A stretch of DNA of 64,000 nt from Euleptes europaea (taxonomy: Eukaryota > Chordata > Lepidosauria > Squamata > Sphaerodactylidae): positions 79,271,614 through 79,335,613 of the forward strand of contig NC_079318.1 of the NCBI RefSeq assembly GCF_029931775.1, in the 5' to 3' direction. The position numbers and the translations under genes were made by a program. The notes below the pieces were generated by a model that made no database searches, was not told where the DNA came from, and saw only the letters and a program-made list of their open reading frames with translations. Within the stretch, counting starts at the first letter, position 1, and each line of letters begins with the position of its first letter. Shown one piece after another: positions 32,653 to 46,600 of this stretch.

Positions 32653-35600
32653 GTGAGATGCAATAGGCTGAAATGTGTTTCCAGGAAATGTCAGTTGGAA
32701 GGGGTTGGAGGCTGGGCATGTTGTATCATTGTAGGCAAGTGATTTCCAATGCCAGTGTAGTGCTTAGCATTTCTGACTAGGTCCTAGTAGATTAGCTCAC
32801 AATGCATCAACTTGGAGTCAGTAACTCTCTCCCAGCCTGAGCTAACTCACTGGGCCTTTGTGAGGATGATAGCTGGAGAGAGAACCATGTATGTCTCTTG
32901 ACATCCTTGGAGGAAGGGTGGGATTTAACATGCATAGACAGAAATGCCAGGATTCAGCTCCCAACATGTTTTTCTGAGCATATGCAGAGAGCCTTCTCTT
33001 CCATTTTCTCACGTTACCAGCAACTGCCTACTTGATATCAAATACATATCCACTGCAGGGGTATACTTTTTGTTTATTCTCTGAACATACAGCAAATAAA
33101 CAAATGAATTGGTCAGTTCTTGTAGGTTATCTGGGCTGTGTGACCGTGGTCTAAGTATTTTCTTTCCTGACGTTTCGCCAGCAGCTGTGGCAGGCATCTT
33201 CAGAGGAGTAACACTGAAGGACAGTGTCTCTCTCGACAAAAAAATGAATTGGTGTTTTGCAAGTTTCCCCCACCCTTGAAGGGCTTTATTTTTCAGCCAT
33301 ACCAAGCTCTCAGGGCAACGTACAAAGCATAAAAACAACCATTAATTTATTTATCTGCAGCATTGTATGTCATTTTCCCAATGGAGTTATGGCCTCTTAA
33401 CCATCAACTAGAATATGCTAAAAGCAAAATAAATTGCAGCATTATCAGAACAAAAACCGAGAAGCTACCAGTCTTGCCTGCTCTCCTTTTCTTTTTGACT
33501 GTTTTTTTTTTATTACAAAGCTGGAATGTACCCCCATATCCTGTAACAGTGAAGACATGGAGAGGCAGCATTTCACAGTGGTTAGACCATCAGACTAGGA
33601 CTGTGGGAGACATGGCTTCAAATCATCACTCATCCATGCAGCTCTGTGGGAGATCTTCAGCCACTCATTGCAGCCTGACCTTTTCTCAGGGCTGTTGTGA
33701 GAATACAGTGGAGGAAGGGAATCATGTATGGTTGCCAACCTCCAGGTGCCCCCTGGGGATCTCCCACTATTACAGTTGATCTCCAGACAACCAAGATCAG
33801 TTCGTCTGGAGAAAGTGGCTGCTTTGGAGGACGGATTCTATGGCATTATATCCTGCTGATGTCCCTCTACTCCCCAAACCCCATCCTCCCCTGGCATTAC
33901 CCCCAAAATCTCTAGGTATTTCCCAACCCACAACTGGCAACCCTAGAACCATGCAACTTGCAGGGAAGGGCAGGATAAAAATATAATAGATCTGTATCCA
34001 GTAATCCAGAGCCTCCAATCTTGTATAAGAAGAGCCTTGTTGGATCAAATCCACCTAAACAACTAGTATACTTCACAACATGGATCCCCAACCTTTTTGA
34101 GCCTGCAGGCACCTTTAAAATTCTGACACAGGGTGATGGGTACAACTGCAACATGGCTGCTGCAGGAGATGGAGCCAACCACAAAATGTCAAGAAGTGAG
34201 TGTGTACATAAATGTAACAGTAACTCTTGAGCATCTCAGTCAGAAGCTATGCTTAACAGGATGCCTTTTGAAATGAATGTATTGTTTGAAAGTATTTTCT
34301 TGCTTACATGTAGCTTACTTTCATTCACACAGTGAAGATTCTTCTGCTGTGGTGTAGGGTTGCCAGCTCCAGGTTAGGAAATACCTGGGAATTTGGGGGG
34401 CAGAGCCTGAGGAGGGTGGGGTTTGGGGAGGGGAGGGACCAATGCCATAGACTCCAATTGCCGAAGTGGCCATTTTCTCCAGGTAAACTGCTCTCTATCA
34501 GCTGGAGATCAGCTGTAATAGCGGGAGATCTCCAGCCACCACCTGGAGGTTGGCAACCCTACTTTGGTGGCAGCTGCTGCTGAAAGCAATGTTTTTTTGG
34601 AATCTGAATAGCCAATCAGAAAACCTGCTGGGCAAAAGCCCACCTGGCCCCTCCCTCTTTCTAAAAGCATTTGGCAGCGCCATGGGTGCCAGGTTGAGGG
34701 CCTCTGCTTTGCAAGAATCTAGGTGGTTCACCAGCAGATCGGCCTTCAAAAGGGGACTGCGGCATGACTGCAGCAGAGGTCCTCAGGTTAAATCCCTAGA
34801 AGTTTCACGTCTTGATCAGTAGCAGGTATTCGTAAAGACCCCTTTCTGCCTGAGGCCCTGGAAAGCTGCTGCCAGCCACCAACCAGGCTGTACAGTACTG
34901 TGCAAGATGAACTCAGAGTAAGGCAGCTTCATCTATTCATAGACCTTCTGCTCACGCTTGGTCCTGACAAACAGGTTTCCTGTGTGCCTTTATATAAAGC
35001 ATACAGTACTTTGCAACAGGCTTGAACGTTGTGATCTTATGGTTTTAATCACTGAGCTTCTTTGCAGACACCTTTGGGACCGGCTGTAAACATTGCTGCA
35101 CTTTTAAAGGCCTTTTAATGCCTTCACACTGTGGCCCTACGGTCACAATTTTGCTTGTAGATCTTCTTCCCTTCTCGATGCTTGACAAAAACTATGGATG
35201 GCCCATTATCATTCTGTTATGGGGGGGGGGGGTCAATACTTAAATGAGATGTATTCCAATTTTGCAACACAGGGATGGGAGACAGAACGCAGGTGAGCAA
35301 TCTTAGCATGTTTGTAGCTGGGAGTGGGTGGGCAGGATTTGGATCTAGAGCCAGCATCCTGGCTCGCATCCTATCACTCCTCTCAACAAAGTTGGAAGCC
35401 TTCCTACAGCGTAAGGACAGTTCTATCAGAGGAAGGCTCCTTACACTGGAAGGCAGGCTTCAGACTTTACTGAGCAGAGTGGCAGGGATACTACCAGACT
35501 ACAGAGATCAGTTCCCCTTGTTGCGGCAAAACGGGGGTTTGTGGAGGAGAGAGACCCGAGACAGTTAGTCGAGAAAACAGTTTTATTGCAGCTGTGGCTC

Positions 35601-38600
35601 AGCCGCCTTAACAAGCATAAAGACTGAGCCACGATTGTACTGGGGAATGAACTTTTATCCTAGTTCCATGCTAAGACATGACACTTTAACATTTAGTGCT
35701 TATCTGGTAGTTTCACATAGTCAGGAGCACAGGAGTACATTGGTTCCATCCAGTCCCCTTTATCATTCACCATGACTTTTCCCCCACTGACTCAACACAC
35801 AGTCTTGTACTGTAGCAAACTTTTCCCTTGCTGTCCCACCCTGGAGAAAGTGGATGCTTTGGCGGGTGAATTCTATGGCATTGTACCCCACTGAGGTCCC
35901 TGTCCTCCCCAGGCTCCATCCCCAAATCAGGAGTTTTTCAACCTGGATCAGGCAGCCCTACCACCCCCTTCCCCTGCCAGTGGCCAGAGAGGACCTGGCA
36001 ACCCTAGCAGCAGGATGCAAGCTGCTCTCCCCAGACCACATCGACGATTGCAATAGACAAGAACCCCTTTGCTGGCTCCATGTAGACCAGCACTCTGCTT
36101 CCAGCCACATGCCTCTGCGAAACCCACAAGCAGGGCAAGGAGGCTGTGGCTGCCCCCTCCATACAACATTGTTCCCAGGCTCTGGTATTCGGCAGCCCTT
36201 GGTACGTGCAAAAATGGTAAGCAGCTATGTCAGCTCATTGCGGGGGAAATCGCAGACCACCAGCTGTGTAATCCCCATTACTTGGACTAACTCGCACACC
36301 ACAAATGCAGCAAGCAACCTTTTTGAGCTCCACTGAACTCTTCATCAGGCTAGGGTTGCCATATCCCCCACCCGGCCACCATCAGGGGATGGGGGGGTAG
36401 GGTTGTCAGATCCAGGTTGGGAAACGCCTGAAGATTTGGGGATGGAGCCAGGGAAAGGCAGGGACCTCAGTAGGGTACAATGCCATAGACTCCCCCCTCC
36501 AAAGCATCCATTTTCTCCAGGCGAACCGATCTCTGTAGTCTGGAGATGAGCTGTAATTCCGGGGGATCCCCGGGTCCCGCTTAGGGGCTGGCATCCCTAC
36601 ATCAGGCTCAATCTTAAACTGGGAGAGAGCAGAGAAAGGGAAGGGGAGAAAAACAGTCTTCATTTTTAGCAGTCATAGCTCACAGGTGTCACCAGTCCCA
36701 TCCCTCTCTTCTGTGTCCAATCCAATTAGAAACTGGCATGAAGAAGTCTTGTGGGGTGCAGCTTCCTGGTTCCCCCACCCGATCATTTGCAGGGGCTGCT
36801 CTTTTGCCAAGCGCAGAAGAGAGAGGGGAAGAGATGGCGGCTACAGCGTAAAGGAATTTCCAGCAAACAAGTGGGTTAAAGAGTCCAGAACAGTCGGGGG
36901 TGTTTGCATTTGGTGGGTAAACAGGCAGTAATTGACTAGCCCCCCTCCATCACGCCCACCCCTCACCCATGGTCTCCAAAGGATCTTGCTGGGAACAGAA
37001 GATTTCCAAACCAGTGGGAGATGTTGCTGGCAAAGATCCCGAGGGCAGGAGCAGCTCAGTTTTTTGCTGAGAGCAAAAATGTTGTTCTGTGTTCTCCCCA
37101 CCCCCCCGGCCCAGTCTTGTGCATGATGGGTGTAGCACCAGACTCCGCTGTAAATCAGGTGTTTCGCTTATGCCATGAATTCATCAGGTGACCTTAGGAG
37201 AGCCCCTCTCTCTCGGCCTCCCTCTCCACCTGCCAAATGGGAGGGTAACATTGGACTGCCTTGCAGGGTTGTTGTAAAGGTTACAACAAGGTAATGTATA
37301 GGTAACACCTTGAGCTTTTGAAAACCTTAAAATAAGGCTACTGTCATTATTATGACTGGCCACTAGGACTGCAGTACTGATACTGGAGGCATTAAACTCC
37401 TGAGGCCATTTCTAAAATGTAGAATTAATTTACTTATAACATTTTAATGCTGCCTTTCCTCTCAGGTCCCCAAGGAGGCCAACAATCCAAACCATTAAAA
37501 CAGCTTCTAAACATACATATTATAAAACCAATTAAAACCAACAATTAAACAAAACACACAGACAATTAAAACACCTTAGACCAACGAGCCCCATTCTCCA
37601 ACATATTCTTCCCGAATCAGTCTCTCCTTCGCTGTCTTCCTGTGAAAATAGGGTTGCCAGCCTCCAGGTAGTAGCTGGAGGTCTCCTGCTATCACAACTG
37701 ATCTCCAGCCGATAGAGATCTGTTCACCTGGAGAAGATGGCCACTTTGGCAACTGGACTCTATGACATTGAAGTCTCCTCTCCAAACCCCGCCCTCCTCA
37801 GGCCCCACCCCAAAAACCTCCCGCTAGTGGCAACCCTATGTGAAAAAGTGATGGAGTACTCCAAGACATACATTCATTTTAAAAGGAATGGAGGAAAGTG
37901 CAGTAATCTTACAGCACAAAACTGTTAAGAGAGGCTTAGGAGAAACTCCAAGATCCATTTAAACAATCACCAAATGCTGCTGGGCTTGATCTGCTCAGTA
38001 CCACGTGTGCTTCCCTTGAACATCCATCCCTTGAACATCCTGGTTCCAGACTGAATGAGGCATGGCAAACCTGTATTAAGCATAGGTGCTTGATACAGAA
38101 ATACTGCAATTCCAACTAATCTGAATGATACGGCCAGAAAACCCTGCCTGCTAATCCCTAGATTTGGAGAAGGAATGGCCAGGGCCATTCAGTGATCAGG
38201 GAAAGGCACTGACTCTCCATACCAGTACCAGTGGGCACCCTCCAAGTGTTTTTAGAAAGTGGGTATGGCCAAGTGGGTTTTTTTTTGTCCAGTAGAGCTT
38301 CTGATTGGCCATTGGGGACCTCACTGGCTGTGCAGATTTTGTAAAAATTGCTTCAGCAGCAGCCACTACCATAGCAAAAGGATCTTACCGTCAAGTCATG
38401 CATTGAAGCTGTGTATGCAATACTTTTTAAATGGTATATTCATTTTAAAAGGCATCCTGTTAAACAGAGCTTCTGCCTGAAATGCTGAAGAGTTGACATT
38501 AGAATTACGCTCAACCTCACGCCTTGATATTTTGTGGTCGGCTCCGCCTCTTGAGGAAGCCGTTTTGTGATTGCGCCCACCACCCTGGGTCAGAATTCCA

Positions 38601-40559
38601 AAGGTGCTCACACTCAAAAAAAGTTGTGGACCCCTACTCTACACATCAGTGGGCTTAGGAAGGTGCCTAGGATTGCACCGTCAGCCGAAAATTATCACGC
38701 TGATCCACTATCCTTCTCCCACCACAGTGGGATCTTGTCTGTGACTCACGGAAGCTTCGAGAGATGGCCCAGTCTATCTACATGGCTGGTGTGCTGGTTG
38801 GAGCACTGGTTCTTGGCAGGCTGGCTGACAGGTAAGTCAGAGAGTGTGGCAGCCTACGGTGGCATCACCTAGCCTGCGGGCAGTGGGAGTATGGATCTGG
38901 ATGAGGCGTGTGGCCAGTGCCGGGATGGAGTTCATGCAAACCCAAACAAAGTTGTTCTTATTCTTTATGCAGGACCATCAGCATTATAGAGAAAGAAGTG
39001 AAAAGGATAAGTCCCCGCCCCAAGGAGCTTACTTGCCAAACGTAGACAATAGAGGGAGACAACAGAGAAGAAGAGGAAATGTTTCAGAGTGAAGACTGGA
39101 ACTCTTAGGCAGCAGAGATAGGAGTGTTCCCTTTTCATTTCTGGAAAGGTTCCTGTGTCATTAACAGGCAGAAGCCCAACAGGGAAAGCAATCATCGCCA
39201 CCATCACTCTAATCACTGTGTTCCCATGCATGGGTGGAAAGCCACACCTGTTGATTTTCTGGATGTTACCTGGTTGTTAAAAGGACGGAACTCCTGCTGG
39301 GGTAAAAAGAGCCCTACCAATAAGCTGCATGAACTATTACACAGGAGATTCGACTGGACCGATCCTGGCCAGTTTGGGGCCATCACTTAGGATATTACCA
39401 GGAGAAGGGAAGGGTATCCCAAAGAAAACTATGGTATGTCCAGCTTCCACCATGAAGGACTTTTTTTAAAGTCTAGAATTTATAGCAAGGGAGGAGAGAC
39501 TGTTAACTCACCAAAAGACAGGGGCACAGAAGATGAATGTGACAACATTTAAAATTAAAAGTCTGGTCACCTGGGCAGGAGGAGGAAAAGAAGTATTTGG
39601 ATACTGTGGAACAGGGAAGACTAAAGTGGGCGTGGCTGCATGCATGCACTGAATGCCATTTTCTGTGCCAACCCTGTGGCTCAGTGGTAGAGCATCTGCT
39701 TTGCATGCGGCAGGTCCCAGGTCCAGTCCCTGGCATCTCCAGTTATAAAAAGCTTAGGTAATAAGTGATATGAAAGTCATCTTGCCTGAGACCCCAGAGA
39801 GCTTCAGTTAGTCAGAGGACAGGATATAATACCAACCATGATAAACCAATGGGATGGCATATATCAGCTTCCTATCTGGATATGGGGTGAGGGAGACACG
39901 GCTTATTAGGCAGCGCAAAGGGTTCTAAGTCACTCTAGAGCAGTGATGGCGAACGTTTTAGAGACCGAGTGCCCAAACTGCAACCCAAAACCCACTTATT
40001 TATCGCAAAGTGCCACCACGGCAATGTAACCTGAATACTGAGGTTTCCTCCCAGCTCGGCAAGGGGGGCGCGCACGGGGAGTCCAGGGAAGGGGGGGCGG
40101 CTTTGAAGGGCTCCGCACTGCCTGTCCTTCAAAGCCAGGCGGCGGGGAGTCCAGGGAAGGCTCCAAGCTCCCTTCAAAGCCCCAGCTGCCCCCGCGTGTG
40201 CTAACAGAGAGGGCTCGGCGTGCCGGACTTGGCACGCGTGCCATAGGTTCACCAACACGGCTCTAGAGGCCCACGGAATGTGATTTGTTTTCCTCTGATG
40301 GGGTGGCATGAGGGGAAGGGTCGGAGAGAACCTGAACCTGGAGGCCTGTGGTGGCAGCAGCCCTGGACTTAAGGCCAAACTAGTGATAATGATGGTAGCC
40401 ACATTTATGGTGTCTACTTGAAAAGAGGCACAAACAGGTGAGGGGAAATTAATCCTTCCCCTCCACACAATCCATTGCCCCGGACCCTTTCATCCCAGCC
40501 CTACTCGCTTTTGGTACTGGGGGGAGGGAAGGGGTTGGAATGACTGACCGTGGGGAAAT

Positions 40560-40611
<52 letters not shown>

Positions 40612-43600
40612 AAAGGCAAACAGAAAAAGCCCCTCCCCAAGAGCTTTGATTTGGTTCTGGAAAGGGGGTGAAGCCTCTAGACATTAGGAAGAATTTTCTA
40701 ACAGTTAGAGGGGTTCCTCGGTGGAACAGGCTTCCTCGGGAGGTGGTAGGCTCTCCTTCCCTGGAGGTTTTTAAGCAGAGGCTAGATGGCCATCTGTCAG
40801 CAATGCTGATTCTATGACCTTAGGCAGATCATGAGAGGGAGGGCATCTTGGCCATCTTCTGGCATGGAGTAGGGGTCACTTGGGTATGGGGGGGTAGTTG
40901 TGTATTTCCTGCATTGTGCAGGGGGTTGGACTGGATGTCCCTGGTGGTCCCTTTCAACTCTATGATTCTATGATCACTAGGGTTGCCAAGTCCCTCTTCA
41001 CCATCGGCGGGAGGTTTTTGGGGTGGAGCCTGAGGAGGGTGGGGTTTGGGGAGGGGAGGGACTTCAGTGCCATAGAGTCCAATTGCCAAAGCGGCCATTT
41101 TCTCCAGGTGAACTGATATCTATCGGCTGAAGATCAGTTGTAATAGTGGGAGATCTCTAGCTACTACCTGGAGGTTGGCAACCCTAATGATCACTGATGC
41201 CTTCCCCAGGCCTTTTTCAGCTGTTTTTGCTCGCCTGTTGCAGGTTTGGCCGCAAAGCCCTCCTCATTTGGTCCTTCCTGCAAATGGCAGTCACGGGGAC
41301 CTGTGCAGCCTTCTCGCCCAACTTTGTGTCCTACTGCATCTTCCGGTTCCTGAGCGGCATGTCGCTCTCTGGCTTCGGCCTCAGCATCGCCTGCTTGGGT
41401 AAGAGGCTTCTTAAGGGGAACCTGAAGCAAAATGATGTACGCTTTGGGAATCCAGCAGTTTTGGAAACTGACATTAAGAAATTCTTAATTTTGCATGTTG
41501 GTTTAAAATTTTCATTTTTTTTTCATGGAACAGATAACTAGTTCATACAATTCATTGTCACAATGTGTATTCACACTCATGGCTTTTTAAAAGCCACACT
41601 GACAGAGGATAATTCCAGATGGATCAACCATGGGAGTCTGTAGCTGCAAAATTAAACAGCAGCCCAGTTATTTTGTTAATCTTCAAAGTGCCACTGGACT
41701 CCTGTTTTGTTAATGGAAGATATGCCCATCCAAAGCACAGATCATGGCCAGTTTTATTGTGAGGATTATAATTCTATTTATTATTAAGACAGTTCCTTCA
41801 AGATACTTAGTATTTTACAGAAAAACATACGCAAGAAACAAAGGCAGGTCCCTTAGAATCAATGGCCTTTTATGCAGGGATGATGCCCCTCGGTCACCAC
41901 CGCCGACTGCTTCGGGGCTTCCATATGATTATGCATGCCTTTCCCACCTGTCAGAGGTAGCCTCGCTCTCCCCCGCATTTTGCCTGTGTTTTCCAGATGT
42001 TGTTTTAGCCAGAATTTGGAAAATGCAGGCAAAATGCGCAGGGAGAGCGTGGTGACCTCTGATAGGTGGAAAAGGCATGCATAATCAAAAGGAAGCCCCA
42101 AAGCAGTCGGTGGGGGTGACGGTGGAGGGACATCCCTGCATAAACGGCCTAAATTTCAACTGTGGGAGAGAAGCCATAGCTCAATAGCAGAACGTATGTG
42201 TTGCATGCAGAAAGCCCCAGGTTCAATGGAGTAAAGATGGCACCTTCAGGTAAAGCTCAGGTAGTAGAGAATGGGATATACTTGTCTTTACTCCAGACAC
42301 TGTTGGGTTGCTAACTCTAGCTTGGGAAATTCATGGATATTTGTGCCATACAGTCTGCTCTCCAAAGTTGTCATTTCATCCCGGGGGAATTTATTTAGTT
42401 GTAATTTCAGGAGAATTGCAGATTGGCAACCCTGGGTGCTAGAGAGTCACTGCCAGTCAGAGTAGATAATATTAAACTAGGGCTGCTTCAAAATGGCAAT
42501 TATTCTCTGTGTAGTTCTCACTGCTGCTGCAATGGAGCGTCCATATGGCAGTTTCCCACGCACTTCCTTTGGCCCCCACAGCTACCACCTCCCCACCCAT
42601 CATGAGAGGGCTTAAAAAAAAAAAATCAACAGTTGCTAAATCATTACAATGCTATAATGTTATAATTGTCTATTGCCATGATCTACTAGTGCCTCTGATA
42701 CCCCAGCTTTCATTTTTTTAAAAGTACATGTCTAACCCTTGATGCAGAGATATAAAGGAGCACACTTTCCCCTTATACCCTTGCAATGAAAATGGCTAGT
42801 CTTTTTAAATGCAAAGCTAGGAATTCAGACCAACTAGCAGATCATTTTATTTACTTCATTTTTACGCCATGTTTCTTCCCCAACGGGGACCCAAAGTGGC
42901 TTACATTGCATTCTTCTCCATTTTATCCTCACAACAACCCTGTGAGATAGACTATGTAACTGTCCCATGATCACCCAGCAAGCTTCCATTTAGGTGATGC
43001 TGCAAAGCAGTCTGCTCCGGTCTGGATGCCAAACCAGAGCAAAACCTCCACGTGGAAACAGCCCGGCTGCTGTTCTGCCTCAATACAAGGCAACTTCATA
43101 ATGTCAACAAAGATCGGAAACGGCGGGGAAAAGACATTTAAACCCAATGCTCAGCTGAAGACACAACAGGGCATCAACTCCAGACTAAAAAAGGAGGGCC
43201 AGTGTGAAATCTAAAAGGGGTTTCTTTCCTTTCCTTTCCAGTTGTGGAGTGGATTCCCACCAAGTACCGGACCATCACCATAGCGTGCACTGGCTTTGCG
43301 TACACGGCGGGTCAGATCCTCCTGGCTGGCTTGGCCTATGCAATCCCAGACTGGCGTTGGCTACAGTTGGCCGTGTCTGTGCCCTTCTTCTTCTTCCTCC
43401 TTTACTCATGGTATGTGCTGCTAGGGTGCAACCCCTCACTCTCAGGGTGCTGCAGGTCCTCATGGGGGAGGGAAGCATTGCAAGATGGTTGACAGAGGAC
43501 CCAGCAGGGAAGGAGCTAGGAAGCTGTATGTGTTCTGTGTTTCCTTGATGTGGGACACATTCTGTTGACAATTAAAACTCCCCCTTTCCTGAAACACTGC

Positions 43601-46600
43601 CTTAGTATCTCCTAGTATTGAATGACTTTTGAACAGCTGCTATTACCTGTTATAGAACTAGAATGGGTAGTTTAGGACCCTTGATTCAAACTCTACCCTC
43701 AAAAAAGGGGGAAGGAATCTGGGCACCCTTCTGGGTGGGAAGACACCTACTCCCCCTCGCCTGCCTGCCTTTGTTAGGAGCTGGTAACATTTATTTAAAA
43801 GAGTTTTAGCCCACTTTTCTCCCCAAATTGGACCCAAAGCAGTAAAACTGGTCCTGAAGATGAAAGGAAAATGTGCAAATTTCAGTTTTGGATTCTAACG
43901 TTTGTGAATTCTGAGCGTGTTGCTAGTGAAATATGACTTTGAGAGAAAGTTAAGAACACTTAACAAGTCCTGGTGAAGAATTATAAATTCATATTCCATA
44001 GACTTAAACTTGGCCAATTTCCTAAATTCCTTGAATCCCACCAGGAACTGTGACTGGACTTGGAGGTGGGGGAGGGAAAATCAGAAGAACGTTAACAAAA
44101 ATAGTTATTATTCGTACATATTATGTACGAATTATGTCACCTTGTCTATGATTTGGGGAGTGTGGGTGTACCCCCGCTCCTTTCAAGAGTTATACAATAT
44201 ATAAAGTAAAGAAAGCTGATAGGAAGAAAGCAGATTCCTTTGAAATGTGGTGTTGAAGAAGAGTGTTATGGATACTGTGGACTGTAAGAAAAAAACCAAA
44301 TCAGTAGGTTATAGATCAAATCAAGCCTGAACTGACCCTAGAAGCTAAAGACTAAACTGAGGCTAACGTACTTTGGTCACATTATGAGAAGGCAAGAGTC
44401 GCTGAAAAAGGTAATAATGCTAGGAAACTTTGAAGGCAGCAGGAAAAGAGGAAGACCCAGCAAGAGATAGATTGACTCTATACAGGAAGCCACGGCCCTC
44501 AGTTTGCAAGACCTGAACAAGGCTGTCAAAGACAGGACGTTTTGGAGGACTTTGATTTAAAGTGTCGCCATGAGTCGGAAGTGACTTGACTGCACTTAAC
44601 ACACACAAGGAGGCTTGAAATATCACCGAGAACAAATGTAGACTTAAAATAGCAACATCAACTTTTGACAAGTCAATTCAGGTTAAGTAACATTGCTAAA
44701 GATTTGGGGGGAGGGTCGGCTTCACTTATTCACCTGTGTTTTGTGGCCTGTTGGTTCAGAGGATGTCACTTGGCTTCTTTCGCTCAGGTGGTTTGCTGAA
44801 TCGGCTCGCTGGCTACTTTTGGCTGGGAAATCTGGCACGGCTGTCCAAGTCCTCCAGAGGGTCGCCAGGGTCAATGGGAAGCAGCAGGCTGGATCTGAGA
44901 TCACCACTGAAGTAAGGAGGAAGACATGGCAGAAAATTTGGCGTCCAGAATGATGGACCCAGCTGGATGAAGAAGCTTCAGGTGGCATCAACCTTGCTTG
45001 GGACTTCAATGCCATAGAGTCCAATTGCCAAAACGTCCATTTTCTCCAGGGGAACTGATCTCTGTCATCTGGAGATCAGTTGTAATAGCGGGAGATCTCC
45101 AGCCACCACCTGGAGGTTGGCAGGCCTAAAACTGCAGCAGGGTTTGTTTGCTTTTTTGCTTTGGGGGTGGGGAGGATAGGCATACATATGATGCTGTACC
45201 CTGCTCATTCACTTTGCAGGTATTCCACTGCTTTGATGCAATCTTTCCCAAGCCTAGTTTGATATCTTTTTGGAAAGATCGCAGTCAAATCACCTTTGCA
45301 CGCCATGTGAATGGAAAGGTGAACATTTTTGTAGGTTCTGCCCACATTGGCGTCACTTTCTTTATCTAGCCCAAAGCAGTTGTCATTCCCCCGCCCCTAC
45401 ATGCACACTAGGGGGCTTTTAAAGGCTTTCCCCCCTAGAATCACTACAAAAATAGATACTACTGTCTTTTTCTCCTGGAGTGATAAGCTGCAGTACTGCA
45501 ATCCAAGCTCTGATCACAACCTGAGTTCGATCCCGATGGAAGTCTGTTTCAGGTAGCCGGCTCAAGATTGACTCAGCCTTCCATCCTTCCGAAGTCGATA
45601 AAATGAGTATCCAGCTTGCTGGGGGTAAACTGTAGATGACTGGGAAGGCAATGGCAAACCACCCCATAAACATAGTCTGCCTGGTAAACGTTGTGATGTG
45701 ATGTCACCCCATGGGTCAGTAATGACCTGGTGCTTGCGCGGGAGACTACCTTTACCTTTTAAATGAAAGCTGGGAATTCAGAAGAACTGGTAGACCATGC
45801 CAATAAATGGACACACTTTTTTCCTCCTCAAAAGTGGGGAAATGTCTGTGAGTCTTATGGAGTGAATGTGCGTCTTATGGACCCTAGCCCGGTCCATCCG
45901 GGACTCCCAGAGCCGGGCGGAGGGACCCCCTCCCCTCCCGCCAGCCGGCTGGGCTCGCCGGAACGACCCAAGCCGGCTTTCCCTGCCCCGACGGCCAGCT
46001 GGGAGGTGGGCGGGGTGCACAGAGCCAGCTGGGCGCGCTGGAACGACGCGAGCCGGCGTTCCCCGCCCCGACGGCCAGCTGGGAGGCGGGCGGGGCGCAC
46101 AGAGCTTGGCGCATCGGAACGGCACGCTGGGAGGCGGGTGGGGCGCACAGAGCTGGGTGCGTTGGGAGTGCGCGAGCCGGCGTTCCCCGCTCCGACGGCC
46201 AGCTGGGAGGCGGGCGGGCCCGCACAGAGCCCTCTGGGCACATTGGGATGGCGCGAGCCAGCGTTCCCCGATCCGACGGCCAGTTTGGGGGGGGTGTCTT
46301 ATGGTTAGGTACGTCTTATGGAGCGAAAAATACGGTAATTGGTAGGGTTGCCAACATCCAGGTACTAGCTAGCTGGAGATCCCCAGCTATTACAACTGAT
46401 CTCCAGCCGATAGAGATCAGCTCACCTGGTAAGGTTGCCAACTTCCAGATAGTAGCTGGAGATCTCCTGCTATTACAACTGATCTCCAGTCGATATAGAT
46501 CAGTTCACCTGGAGAAAAATGGCCGCTTTGACAATTGGACTCTATGGCATTGAAATCCCTCCCTAAACCCTGCCGTCCTCAGGCTCCGCCCCAAAAATCT

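Noticed and set aside
41744-42101. Overlapping frames of similar sequence on both strands
   Set aside because: Explained by the inverted repeat 41864-42150; no protein similarity.
45763-46308. Long open frames (up to 181 aa) on both strands near 45.8-46.3 kb
   Set aside because: They follow the GC-rich 80-bp minisatellite; low-complexity P/R/G/A text on all frames, no domain, no splice context.
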